A DNA stretch of 64,000 nucleotides from Geosmithia putterillii (taxonomy: Eukaryota > Ascomycota > Sordariomycetes > Hypocreales > Bionectriaceae): assembly GCA_900188575.1 (NCBI GenBank), contig FYEU01000292.1, positions 434,268-498,267 on the forward strand, read 5' to 3'. This document shows positions 33,468 through 45,774 of this stretch, in pieces. A program made the position numbers and the translations under genes. The notes under the pieces were generated by a model. The model saw only the letters and a list, made by a program, of their open reading frames with translations, did not search any database and had not been told where the DNA came from. Numbering within the stretch: the first letter of the stretch is position 1; every line of letters begins with the position of its first letter.

Positions 33468-35351
33468 ATGATATCTGTTTCTCATCCTACATACACACAC
33501 AAGACTCCTCAAAGCTACCGGGCCAAAGACCATACCTACAACTACAACAACACGACCCTGTCTCAGCAGCAACCTTCCAACAGCTACTATCCCACAGAAC
33601 CATCGCTGGCATTCGACGATACCAGCTCCTTCAACCCGAACCAGATTTCAAACGGTTCCATGACTGCCGACCCCTGGGGCGGATACGCCCAGTACCGCCA
33701 CCCCGAACAGACCACGCGCCTCCCCCACCAGCGCGAGTCGTCGCTGTCATCCTTGGGTTCCACGGGCCCTGCCTCACCTTATTCTCACAACTCCTCGAAC
33801 CCTCGCATTGCTCTCAACGACGCGACAGGTGAAGAGCTGTCAGACATGCAAGCTCACGACCCGGCAAACCAGGCCGCCTCCTTCTACCCCATGGGAAAGC
33901 CCGTTGGTAACCCCTACTCGGGTTACCAGACTCTTGACCATACAGTGCCCGAGATGGGATACCCCATCGCCATTTCTGGCCCTGGAAACGCCAGGTCACA
34001 CAGCAACACGCGCTCGTATCCAGCCTCGGTTACTAGCTCTGCTGCCGGTGATTCACCTGCCACCCCGTCCGTCAACGGGGGCGACCATGACGTGGACAGG
34101 CTTAGAAAAGGTATGTCAAATTGCCACCCTCTGACACCAGATCGCAATGACTCACTTCGCCTCTGGCTTCAAGGTTACGGCGGCAACGTCCCGAAACTTG
34201 ATCGCACCATGACAGACGTCTACGGCGATGAGCTGTACAGCCCCAACTTCACGATCACTTCCACCCCGCCGTCGCAGACTCAGACCCTTTCTGCTCTCTC
34301 TCCGCCAAACGACATCTTCAGTCAGCGACTCAGTGCTGCCAACAGCCAGCACATGAGTGTTGGGCACTCTCCGATCTCGTCAGGACCCCACGACAAGACC
34401 TCGCCGTTCCGCGCCGGCTCACCTTTCGCTGCCTCCAGCGCAGGTCAGGAATTCATGCCCAGCTCTCATAACGGGCCCATTAACACTGCGCAGCGGATTC
34501 GGGAGCAGGCGGATGCCGAGCGTGACGCCCAGATATTCCGACAGCACATGGCTGCCGGAGCCGACCCTGAAACTCCCAAGACCATCTCTCCCAAGGACGC
34601 CATGCTTGAATTCACCGAGCCCGACGGCACGTCTGATTTCCCGCTGTTCCCCCCCAACCCCACGGATATAGACATGGACCAGCTGGCAAAGACGCTGCCG
34701 CAGCAAATACACCATCAGTCATTCTTGCCAGCCCTCGGTGCCGGAGCCGACCAGTTCAATTACGTGCCGACCCAGATGCCCCAGGCGGGTGTTCAGATTC
34801 CTCAGCAGTACCCCTTCATTTCTCGGCCGCATCCCAGCTCCAACCCGTCTCCTCCTCGACTGAGTCCTTCGGGACACAGTTCAGAGTCGAGGGGTAGCAC
34901 TCCTGCCAACATGGCACGCCCTGTGGGCGCCTCAGCCGATGGTGGGACCTACACATGCACATACCACGGCTGCACCATGCGCTTTGAGACCCCAATGCAG
35001 CTGCAGAAGCACAAGCGTGAGGGGCACCGCCAGGCTCACGGCCTGACAATTACCCGACCGGCACACGACACGGGCATGACTGCCGACTATCTCAACAGCC
35101 AGGCTGGCCCTCATCGTTGCGACCGTATCAATCCCAACACTGGCAAGCCGTGCCACACTGTTTTCTCGAGGCCCTATGATCTCACCAGGCACGAAGACAC
35201 CATCCACAACGCCCGCAAGCAAAAGGTTCGCTGCGATCTCTGCACCGAGGAGAAGACCTTCAGCCGGGCCGATGCCCTCACCCGCCATTACCGGGTATGC
35301 CACCCCGACATGGAGCTTCCTGGGAAGGTCCGCCGCCGCGGTGGGGTGTGA
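33468..35351 (+). CDS. C2H2 transcription factor, Rpn4-like
   Basis: Preferred model: join(33468..34110, 34174..35351), 606 aa. The 63 nt intron (GTATGT...CAAG, with CTGAC inside) has no stop, so an unspliced 627 aa form is also open; splicing gives RLRKGYGGNVPKLDRT. The N-terminal 450 residues are Ser/Pro/Gln-rich and disordered-looking, with acidic patches (DIDMDQLAKTLP). The C-terminal fingers begin with CTYHGCTMRF. The next pair is unusual: CDRINPNTGKPC...FSRPYDLTRHEDTIH, then CDLCTEEKTFSRADALTRH. Long Cys-Cys spacing followed by PYDLTRH and KTFSRxDALTRH is what I remember of Rpn4, the activator of proteasome genes. The identity is an inference. A nuclear protein; a PACE-like site in its own promoter would allow autoregulation. 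Confidence 0.7.
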   Translation: MISVSHPTYTHKTPQSYRAKDHTYNYNNTTLSQQQPSNSYYPTEPSLAFDDTSSFNPNQISNGSMTADPWGGYAQYRHPEQTTRLPHQRESSLSSLGSTGPASPYSHNSSNPRIALNDATGEELSDMQAHDPANQAASFYPMGKPVGNPYSGYQTLDHTVPEMGYPIAISGPGNARSHSNTRSYPASVTSSAAGDSPATPSVNGGDHDVDRLRKGMSNCHPLTPDRNDSLRLWLQGYGGNVPKLDRTMTDVYGDELYSPNFTITSTPPSQTQTLSALSPPNDIFSQRLSAANSQHMSVGHSPISSGPHDKTSPFRAGSPFAASSAGQEFMPSSHNGPINTAQRIREQADAERDAQIFRQHMAAGADPETPKTISPKDAMLEFTEPDGTSDFPLFPPNPTDIDMDQLAKTLPQQIHHQSFLPALGAGADQFNYVPTQMPQAGVQIPQQYPFISRPHPSSNPSPPRLSPSGHSSESRGSTPANMARPVGASADGGTYTCTYHGCTMRFETPMQLQKHKREGHRQAHGLTITRPAHDTGMTADYLNSQAGPHRCDRINPNTGKPCHTVFSRPYDLTRHEDTIHNARKQKVRCDLCTEEKTFSRADALTRHYRVCHPDMELPGKVRRRGGV

Positions 35352-38300
35352 GTGTATCCTACGCAGGCCAATGATGGTACTACGAGCACTACTGGTGCCG
35401 ATCCCTGAACCTCCTTTCTGGGGGAATCGTGCGTCCGTGGACGAGGCACCAAGCGCTGTCTCCAAGGAGTACCATGATGTTCCATGACGCTGATCGGGGT
35501 CCACTTTTCCATACTAAGGACCAATAAGGAAAGGTGTTGACGTATATGGGATTCAGGGTCCTGCAGGGTCCGGAATGGATATGTCACCACCATTCTGTCT
35601 GACGTCACACACACCCCCAGGACACCCACCCTCTGACATCACTCCCACCGGAATCCCATTCGATCAGGGATTACCACCTGTCGCTTTAAGCCTTGACATT
35701 GTCCCTCTGGCTGATGCCGCATGGGAGGGATGGTGGGTAGGGGGTGCGCAAAAATTCAGGATTTGGTCGCATGCCCTCGCATTGGGCCCCATCCACGAAC
35801 AAGTGACACGACCCTCTACGTCATTTGACTCGCTTTCACTTGCGTCACAGGCTGGGCAGACTCCAGCACACTGTCCAAACGAACCCTCCTCCCCATTGGC
35901 CTCGGAAAGCATCCCACCATATACTCTGCCCACATCATCTCAATTTGGGTTATTTTTTGCGCTCTGCATGGATATCGCTTGATGTCATTTCTGCGGGGCA
36001 GCCGTTTCTCCTCAACCAGGCCACAACATCCGGGTATCAGCCTTCTACGTCACCCTCCGGAACAAAGACTGGCAGGCGCGACTGTGTACAACTCTTATTT
36101 CCTCTTTCATTTTTATCTTGTCCATTATGCGGGTCATACTCGAGATCAAGACGACAAAAACCAGGAGCCTGTGCTTTTAATGCAGGTAACATGTTTAATT
36201 TCTTTTCTTATATCATTGCGGTCGTCGATATTGTCCGGTTCGAAGCGGTACATTCAAGTTAGCAAAAAAAGGGTACTCATTTGATGATTGCGGTTATCAC
36301 CGTCAGGGCTTTTTTCGGGATAGAAAAAAACAAAAATCATTTGCTGCGAGGGTTTCTACCCCACTGTACCAACACCAATCATCTGGGGAACGGAACTTCG
36401 CACAGGCTACGATTCATGAAATAACACTCTAGAAAGAGATGGTAATGTCATTGGACATTGATACATATAATACAAGTAATTGAGATAATTATAAATATGT
36501 GTTTTCCCACAATTACGACTTGACGTGTATGCATGAACTATCTGGTGAGTTATTGATGGTGCGGTATCAATACTGCCGTGGTACGACTGTGGTCGCACTC
36601 GTCCGTGGAAGTCCTTGAGGAATTGTACGAAGCGATAGCGTGATGTAGTGCAGATGCGCCAAACGCCCACGCACCCAACAGGTATAAATTTAACGATACC
36701 ACGTAAATACGTATGGGATCTCAATCTGACCACTCCATCTGTACGATCCCAACGACGTCACATACATCCTCTACATCACTCCCCCCTGGGCACGCCCAAA
36801 CGCCCGAAAAGGCTCCCTCCTGCTGCTCCCGAAGCTAACTAACTATGGCGTAAAGGACTTGGGCTCCGCCGCATCAGTGGCAGATTTAAAAGCCCGCAAG
36901 TGCGTAATAGTGCACTGTTTGTCCTGATAGAGTACAAGGGTTCAATGATATTCGTGGAACGATTATTCCCAGAACGAGAACTTGATTCATGCACACACAC
37001 ACAAAGCTGTGCGGGTGTGTGCATATCCGTTGGGCCCACGTTTTGTTGTTGAGAACTCTAATCGAGCCAGGCGAAATGCCTGCTTGCCCGGCTCCCCTTC
37101 CTGAACGGATGTATGAGATGTCCAACAACAAGTCGGCATGTAAACGACAACAAGGAGGAGGGGGGGGGGNNNNNNNNNNNNNNNNNNNNNNNNNNNNNNN
37201 NNNNNNNNNNNNNNNNNNNNNNNNNNNNNNNNNNNNNNNNNNNNNNNNNNNNNNNNNNNNNNNNNNNNNNNNNNNNNNNNNNNNNNNNNNNNNNNNNNNN
37301 NNNGGGGGTGACACGTCTTTACTTGAGTCCCGACCGCCATCCAACTCGATTATCGTCTGAACTAGATCGTCGGGACTAGCTGCTAAAAGGCAGGATGCTG
37401 CTACATGACCCGTTCCAGACGTCAGAGCGCCCGATCTATCTAATATGTCGTACAAGCGGGGAAGAAGACACTGACAATTAGAAACAAGAAGAGGGTAGCA
37501 ATACTAAAACATCTTCTCTTGATAGCCTCCAGGCCTCTTATCCGATGATCCCAGCTTCTGTTGCTCTTCAATCGCTATAATTCCCCTGCTACACACACAT
37601 GCAGAACGGGACATGCAAGCTAGTTGTGAATGGGTAAATGTATAGAAATGTATATGTAGAGAGACCTAAAACCTGGACCTCTCTTCTTCATATCCGCGTT
37701 CTCGAAATACTTGAGGCACCTATGGTTCTTAGACATTGTCCCGGGTATCATGGGCCTGGACTTGAACCCCGTTGGCATGGGCGCCTTGGGGTTGAACTGG
37801 ACTTTAAACCACGGGCCTTTTCTATACGGCTATACCAGTCCTTGGCATTTCCACCAACCGTGATTCCATGGGGTCAGATGTTTCCAGAGCTGGGTATGAC
37901 GTCTAGAGGTCGAGTTCTCAAGGGTCTAGATTCAGGCGTATATCAAAGGCTACGAGACGTTCACGGTACCAAATAAGTTCCCCCACGTCGGCTGCACAAA
38001 AGCAAAAGCAAAGCGAAGCTGGACGGGTACGAAGCGGTTACTTAGACTCCGGTCTCTCCTCCGTGAGAGGATAGGCTTGACAGTTCTTGTCGCTGTTTTT
38101 AATTCAATCGTGTACCTGTCGTATCATAAGTGACATTTGGTGCATGTTTTCGAATCATTGTTATTCTCCCTCTTCGGTAGATATTGTAGTAGATGCGAGA
38201 GGTGGCTCAAGAAGTCTTGTTCGGGAACTCTATGAGGCAAAGGACTACTAGTAATCACTGTGTTGTTTCTGGCAATTCGTCTGTGCCTGGGGCTGAGAGA

Positions 38301-38724
38301 TGCTGTAATAGTGACATGGGCCCAGACGGGAAGAACTGGAAGGTAATAGAAGCCACATCAGTAGCTACACAACCACCAGGGAAAATACAATGGAGAGCAC
38401 ATTAGCTAGCTGTCCTTCAGAAGCCACTACTAACACTAAGATATCTGGCTGTTCTATTCTTATCTAACAGGACAATGGAAGACAACATTAAAAATGTACA
38501 CATATATTCCCAGGAAATAAATAGAGCATGTGCAAACATTTTTCATATTGAACTACTAGCTACTTTTTCTTCTCGTTTTACTCGAAGTTAATACCGACAG
38601 TTTGTCACCCCGATGTTGACCTCACTACCCTGTATGGATCATGCACATACTTTTTTTTCCCTAACATGAACAGATTTAATTAGGCAAAACGAACAAACCG
38701 TACGTGCGGGGAGTGTAATTTAGG
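35352..38724 (+). other. Intergenic with assembly gap
   Basis: This lies between the Rpn4-like gene and the 3' end of ARO1. No gene is supported. A 112-codon frame at 37638-37976 has no recognisable domain. A run of N interrupts the stretch at 37170-37303. Confidence 0.55.
37170..37303. other. Assembly gap (134 N)
   Basis: Unresolved bases are flanked by a GGAGGAG-poly-G run on the left and GGGGG on the right, so the missing segment is probably G-rich or repetitive. Open frames drawn through it are meaningless. Confidence 0.98.
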
Positions 38725-41700
38725 CTAGCGGCCAAGAACAGCGTCACGAGCGTCGGTGTACAAGGGAACAATGTCCGTCCACTCAGCAAACTAGTTACGA
38801 AGAACATGTTAGAAATGACTATTTAGACCAAGCTCACGGGGTTGAGAGGGATGAAAAGGTTCATGGGTACATACCTGGTACCATCCCTGGGAAGCAAGGA
38901 CTTCCAGTCCCGGTATCGTAGCCCACTCAGCAGTGTCTTCAGCCATCTGCATCGCAGGTGTCTTGGGAGGCTTGTACGCCATCTCCAAAAGAACGTGGGG
39001 GTGTCCCTCACCAGCCGGCTTCCGCAAAGAAATAGCTAGGATCTCGCGCATCGCAGGGTCGATTGGCTTATCTGCGGGGATGGCGCTGATCATAACAGCT
39101 GGGCTAGTGGCTAAGGCCTCGGCCTCGTCGATCGTGGTAAGGATCTCGAGGTTGTACGTCTCAGGAAAGTCAGCCACAAGTGCCTTGGCCTTGACGGGAT
39201 CGCGGGCAACAATCTGCACAGGGCTAAAACCCATTGAGTGCAGTGCGAAAACAGCAGCGCGTGTTGTGCCTCCAGACCCAACCACCATGGCAGGCCCTCC
39301 ATCCTCTCGCTTCACGACGCCCGCCCTCTGCAGAACGTGAACCATGCCCTTCCAGTCGGTGTTGTCGCCGATCAGGCGTTTGCCGGATTCGTCCCTTTTG
39401 ACAATGATTGTGTTCACGGCACCAATGGTGCGTGCCGACCCGGTGAGGACGTCGAGATGGTCCATGACATCCCTCTTGAGAGGAATAGTTACTGACCCTC
39501 CACCAAAGTCGGAGCGGCGGATAACCTCACGCACATCCTGCACATCATCAGTCTCACAAAGATGATATTGATGCGGGAGACCCGTCTGCTTAAAGAGGTC
39601 ATTGTGAAGAGCGGGGGACCGAGAAGCCGAAATGGGCTTGCCAAAAAGGTAGAAGTTCTCCTCCTCAATCGCCCCCATCAATGTGAGACCCTGGTTGATT
39701 TCAGCAGCCGAGAGCTGACCGGGAGCTGCCTTGAATGGGAGCGCCGGGTGCGACACTGGAGTCAGGAAGCCATTCAGGATCCGGCTCAATTTTCCAGCAG
39801 TGCCCATGTTTAGGGCGATTATGGGAGTGTCGCGGGCTGCCAACATCTTTGCCTTGAATTTGGCCAAGTCGAAGTTGTCCTCGATCGTCTTTGCAACGCC
39901 AACCAGCTTGATAATATCGCCAAACTGCAACGCACGGTTGTAGAAGAAGACCCAAGAGGCATTCTTCCACGACAGTTCGCCCACTGGGTCATGGTGAGAT
40001 GCAATGATCTTGGTGTTGCCGCGTGATTCTGTAACAGCTTGGATTACCTCCTCGGAACTCGTAGCTTCCACGTCGAGGTATTCCACACCTAGTTTCAGAC
40101 CCAGGAGGTACAGCGCGAGCCGCTCATCGTTGGCCTCATCAGGGAATTTCCCGCCTTGAGAAATGGTGCGAACGGTGAAGATGATCGGCTTTTGGGCGGC
40201 ATGCCTTAGAATAGACACAGTTTCGATGAGGGCATCGGTACTTTGGTCTTCCAAAAGGTCAACGCGAAGCTCCACTGCATCAGACCCAACGACGACACGC
40301 GGAATAATATCCAGAGCGCTGTCCAGTTTCGGCAGTGTCAGTGAGACAAAGAAACTGTGCTTCTTCTGAGCCACCGTCTTGAAGTGTTGGTTTCTGCCGC
40401 TCATCAAGTTGACAAATTGTTGGAAGTCACCTGGCACATCAGTGGCAGAGCCAGCACTGGTCGTGTGAGGACTGTAGTACAGCAAGGTGCTGCACTCATC
40501 GTAGAACGGCTTGCGGCGAAGGTAAACACCTCGGATCTCCGTGGTGAAAGCTGGGCGAGTTTGATCTTGCATCAGGTAATCCACAACACGGTCGGTGTTT
40601 CGGTGAACCAAGACAACATGCCCACCCTTCTTGACATGAGCCTTGAAGAGATCTCTGGCTTCGGGGTCCTCAACAATGCCACCCCCGCAGGAAAACACAT
40701 GATTGTGCGTCTGATTTTTCATCACATCCCTCAAGAGGGTCATCTCATCATCCCGAAATCCGGCCCAGCCGCGGGGGCCCCTGATGATTTCGGGAATAGT
40801 GGTGTTGGCTCGCCTTTCCAACTCCTGGTCCAGGTCGGTAAACTTCCACTGGAGCATTTTGGCCATTTGTCTCCCAGCAGTCGTCTTTCCGGCACCCCTC
40901 ATCCCGACGATGTAGATGGAATGTTTGTCTGTGGAGGTTTTAGAGGAACCGTGGCCTACAAGCGGGTCGACACCATCGAGAACCACATTGAAAGATTGAG
41001 AAAGAACATCCCACCAGCCGGGCCACGTTTTCTTGACACAGTCCCGCTCACTGATTATGGTGTTCTTGGGGCATGCAGCTGCTAAAACGCTGAAGCTCAT
41101 GGCCACACGGTGGTCATCATAACAGTGGATGTGGTCTTGGGGCGCTTCAAGAGTGTCGATCTGGCGTCCGATAATCTCAATGCCGTCTTCCAACTCATTG
41201 CACTGAACCCCAAACTTGGCGAGCTGCTCTCTCATGGCGGCAATTCGGTTACACTCCTTGACGCGCTGGTTCGCAATGCCCGTAATCTGGGTCTTGCCTG
41301 ATGCCACAGCCCCTAGCACAGAGGCTGTGAGGAAGGCATCCGTCATAGGCTCCATATCGACATGGGGAAGAGCCTGCAGCTTTCCACGCTCCGGCCCTTT
41401 GACCGTGGTAGAGTAGTCGGTTTGTTCGACGGAACAGCCCATAGGTCGTAGAACTTCGACGGCAAACCGAGCATCCCCCTGGAGAGACTTAGACCCGATG
41501 TTGGGCACTGTGCACGTCGTACCGGTGATGGCAGCAATGGCAAGGGGGTAAGTGGCTGAGCTCGCGTCACTCTCAATGGTGTACTCGACCGGGTTTGTGT
41601 AGGCACCCTGGGGGATATGGTAGGTGTTCGGCTCCGTGTCTGACTTGGTGACATTGATGCCAAAGGATGCCATCATCGAGATAGTCATGTCGATATACAG

Positions 41701-43491
41701 CCGAGAGATGGGCTTGCCACCAACAAGGCGTAGAGTGACTGGGTTCTTGGCATAGGGGGCCGCCATGAGAATAGACGACACATACTGGGACGAGATGGTC
41801 GCCGCCAGCTCGATTATCCCTCCCTCAAAGCCACCGGCCGCGTTGATGCGCAGCGGAAGACTGTTGGCCTGACCCAGGTAGTCAATAGAAACACCATTGC
41901 CCCTCAGAGCATCGACGAGCGCACCAATAGGCCGCAGCTTCATTCGGGCATTGCCGGTGAGCACCGAGGTGCTAGCAGCTTCGGTAGGCGCGCAGAGGGC
42001 CACGACGGTGGTCAAGAAGCGCGAGGCAGTGCCGGCGTTTCCAATGTACAGCTCGTCTGCGCTGGCTTGTAGCTTTCCTCCTTTGCCTTCAACAACCAGG
42101 GCCTCGCCGGCATCCTCCCACGAGTAAGATGCACCACGGAGCTGAGCAATGGCTGACAACATGTACTCCGTGTCATCTGAATGGAGTAGGTTCTTGATGC
42201 GACATTTCCCAGTACCCAGAGCCGCCAGGATGAGGGCGCGGTTCGAAATGCTCTTGGAGCCAGGGGGCGTGACCGTGACATCGAGGCCCTGAGGAACACC
42301 GGGAGTCACACGCATACAGGAGGAAAGAATTGCCCTGATGCAGCGATCCTCCACAACGCTGGCCTTGGGCTCGTGAGTCCTGCCAATCGCAGACAGAAGC
42401 ACCACTTTTTTCAGCTTTCCATCGTTCTTCTTGTCGACACCCATCTTCTCAAGCATGACATCTACGGGGCATTCCTTGCCGGCGGTCAGCTTGATCACGC
42501 GCTTGTCTTGGAGTGAGGTTGGCAGGTCAAAGCTGGCAATGCACTCGGTCAGCCGAGAGACGGCACCCGGGCGAAGAACGCCAAGGAACCTCGCCAACTC
42601 AGCTTCTTTGACCATTCCAATGGCGACGGCCTCTCCGTGAAGAAGCTGGGGTGTCAATATAGCCTCAATGGCATGGCCAATGGAGTGGCCAAAGTTGAGC
42701 AGGTTGCGCAATCCACCCTCGCGCTCATCGCTCGACACGACCTCGGCCTTGACCTTCGCAGAGCCCAGTACGATGTGCTTGAGAATATCGGCAATGGGCT
42801 TCAGCCTTCCGGATCCTTTAGAGCGAACGGCAGCCAAAATCTTGGGGGCAGACTGCTCCAGGGTGGTGAACTCGGCCTCGTCCCAGATGGCAGCAGTCTT
42901 GACAACTTCGGCCATTCCGTTTATAAACTCGCGCACGGGCAGAGTCTCGAGAAACTCTAGGTCGATAAAAATCCGGCGAGGCTGCCAAAAGGCTCCGATG
43001 AGGTTCTTACCCATTGGCGTGTCAATTGCTGTTTTTCCTCCGATGGACGAGTCTACCATAGCCAGCAGTGTTGTTGGCACCTGGACGAAGCGCACGCCTC
43101 GCATGAAGGTTGCAGCAACATATCCAATCATGTCACCAATGACACCGCCTCCAAGTGCAATTATGACCGTGTCCCTCGTGCATTGTTGCGAGAGCATCCA
43201 ATCTTCCAGCTCTCCCTTTGTGTCCCGAGTCTTGGAGGCTTCGCCCGGAGGAACGGCGTATGTCAGCAGGCGGACGGGCTTATCTGCAGCAGCGGCTTCG
43301 AAAGCTTTCTTGAAGGCGGGCACATAGATATCGAAGATATTCGTGTCGGTGATGAGAACGTAAGTCGACGACTTGATGTTGTTAATGATGTCGTGCGGGA
43401 CGAAGTTGAGCCATAGGCCATGATCAACAATGATGTTGGGTTCCCCAAGGATGGACAGCCGATGTGGGCCTGTCCCGTTGAGTTGAGCCAT
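38725..43491 (-). CDS. ARO1: Pentafunctional AROM polypeptide
   Basis: Model: complement(38725..38790, 38875..43491), 1560 aa. One protein carries out the five central shikimate-pathway steps towards chorismate. Domains in order: 3-dehydroquinate synthase (about 1-385, GGGVIGDMIGY); EPSP synthase (about 395-845, NAGTASRFLTT); shikimate kinase (about 865-1050, P-loop GMRGAGKTTAGR); type I dehydroquinase (about 1060-1285, IIASHHD and NMGTAGKLSRI with the Schiff-base Lys); shikimate dehydrogenase (about 1295-1560, SASRSPALHND and VGSGGTTRAA). All expected motifs look intact. The frame of exon 1 runs past the donor at 38874 to a stop at 38809, but the family ending is restored by splicing an 84 nt intron: GWYQ|FAEWTDIVPLYTDARDAVLGR. 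Cytosolic. A perfect hairpin lies about 375 bp upstream. Confidence 0.97.
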
Positions 43492-45774
43492 GATTGTTGA
43501 GAAGGCACAGCCTGTCGCAAGTCGGCTTCAGTTCACCGGGGCTCGCAAGACAATGGTGAAGCTTTATAAACCCTCTTCATCCGAGCGGCCACACCCACAC
43601 CAGGTGATTCACACAAATTGAACATATAGCGACATCGGCCGAAAAAAAGAGTTGACCGCTTACCCAACAAGGTAAGTGTGGCGTCGCGGTGTTAGCTATT
43701 ATCACGTGGGGCAAATGGTACATGGCCATCCGCCACTTGGTACTCCGTATTACATACGAGAAGTTAATACTTGCGCAGGCAATGTCCCACTTAAATCGCG
43801 ATTTCCATAGTGGCGCGTTAGTGCTCGCCTCAACGTTGCAGGCAACAGAGCAGAGGCGATGTAGAACCTTCGTAGTCCATCTCTGTGTCGCACCGCCATA
43901 TTCACAGAGATGGACTACGAAGGTGAAAGTACTACGAATCAGATTATGTCATATTGTCACGGAGCACCCGTACTACGAATTTGTGGCCGTACTACTCAAG
44001 TTATCATCATAACCCACACTTTTTCTCATACGAGTGCTGCTCGCACATAGCAAAGCCCCTCAGCGACACAGACCGCGGTGGTGCCGCTCTCGACTCAATA
44101 TCACGTTATCTCCAGGGGGTACTGTTAAGCACTCCGTAGCCGTGTTAGTAGGCAGCGAGTTTGACCCCTTCCCCCTGGCTTTCAAGCATCTGCTCCTCAA
44201 GGCACAGATACTCCTTGGCCTCCACGGCCCCATGCGTGGGATTGTGGGATCCATAAGCTCGAGACCATGACATACCGATGATGTGAACAAAAGCCACACC
44301 CACCGTTGCGACTGCCAGAATCTCGTTTCATCAGGGTACGGTTGACGAATCACCGATGGTGGCCAAACATGCATGGGAAGGAGGCTTAAACTATGGACAA
44401 CGACAGAAGCCTGCACAAGAGCCTCGACGCTTCAGGTTTCGCCATAATATATATATATATAATATTACATACCCCAACACAGATAGTATCCCATATGAAT
44501 GTCTTCGCAAAATGTCTGGTCGATCGCTTTTGACCAACGTACACACATTTAAGAGGCATACCAGAACAATACAGCCAGTGTGAACATCATCAGCACGCTG
44601 CTTCTCGTCACCGACCCGGGGGGAAGTTCCGCCGCGCAATTGTTTTTATTATTCAAAAGACGGGCATCGTTTGGGGTTTATTTTCTTTCATATGCGGAGT
44701 AGACGGACACATGGAATGAAATCGACTGACTGACACTGGCTATTCAATTTCAAATCATGAGAAGAAAGAAAAAAAAAGAAAGGCGACGGGCGTGAGAATA
44801 TTACAAATTGTTTTGTTTCTGACCTTTTTTTCACTGTCCCACTGGGTGTTACTTATTTGTCCGCATCAGGAAAATTCACGCCTTTGAAATATGATATCGT
44901 TTTTTTCATATAACTAAAAGAACGGACAATGGCATTCAAACAAGTGTACCACTTGGATGCAAATTTTAACATGCTGTCCACTACAACTAGTTCCTTTTAC
45001 AATACATCAATCAATCAATGCCGCCATCTGTGTAAATTTGTTTTATCTATATTATTTCAAAAAGTGTATATTCGTTCTACCGTTCGTATTGAAGGATACA
45101 TCTCTGGAGGTCCGTTCTTCCTTTTGAATTTTAGTTTATATGCCACCGGCTATACCGAGAGTGACTACTCAATACCGATGGAGAAAAGTTCAACCACAAA
45201 AAAAAAAGTAAAAAGAAAGGAACAGTTGTAAAGTAAACACAGCAGTCAAGGACTTTATTTATTTATTTAAGCAGCCCCGAATATTAAAACATCTACCATA
45301 GAGTTTTCAGCACGTATTACAATCCTGTAGTTTCTTCAATACGTATGTATATACCATTTGGTGAATTATTGGGTATTGCTATCTTAATTCAAACGCGCGG
45401 TATTCAAAGGAATCATTTCCCGAGGGAGGATTGAAACTGAAAAGCTGAGCAGTTCAATGTATTAATATCTCGCTGGTGGTGAATATATACCAATGTTCTG
45501 TTATGCCTGCAACTCCCAGAATCCCTATCATTTTATCTGAAGTATACTTTGTTTTTGAGGCTTAGCAAGGTAGATGTTGCAATTGAAGAGACATTGTGCG
45601 TTGAAGCTACACGGATATTATTATATAGACACATAAAGCGGTCTTGTATGACTTGTTCCTCTACAATAAACTACAATAGCGCCAGAAAATACAATGTAAC
45701 AAACAATCAGATAACGCCCCCAGTTCAAATATTCAAATATCCCAGGTCCTTTTGGTGCGCTGCAGCGCCTTCTC
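43492..45774 (+). other. Intergenic, ARO1 upstream region
   Basis: No gene is seen. It holds the 22 bp hairpin at 43866-43924, two GTACTACGAAT direct repeats, an AT dinucleotide run (44446-44464), and visibly AT-rich sequence from about 44.6 to 45.7 kb. No canonical TGACTCA (Gcn4/Cpc1) site was noticed close to ARO1. Confidence 0.55.
43866..43924. repeat. Perfect 22 bp inverted repeat (hairpin)
   Basis: The left arm 43866-43887 and right arm 43903-43924 are exact reverse complements, separated by a 15 nt loop. The arms begin ACCTTCGTAG and end CTCTGTG. It lies in the ARO1 upstream region, outside any gene. Confidence 0.9.

Noticed and set aside
37730..37870. tRNA-like B-box sequence on the minus strand (GGGTTCAAGTCC)
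   Set aside because: The bases around the loop cannot form a T-arm stem, and no matching anticodon and acceptor stems were found.
37638..37976. 112-codon plus-strand frame
   Set aside because: No family resemblance, and the surrounding region is non-coding in style.
43590..43620. TGATTCA as a Gcn4/Cpc1 site for ARO1
   Set aside because: It has one mismatch to TGASTCA, and no second copy was noticed nearby, so the support is too weak.
44640..45770. AT-rich stretch as a RIP-mutated transposon
   Set aside because: No inverted or long terminal repeats and no decayed transposase frame were seen. AT-richness alone is not enough.
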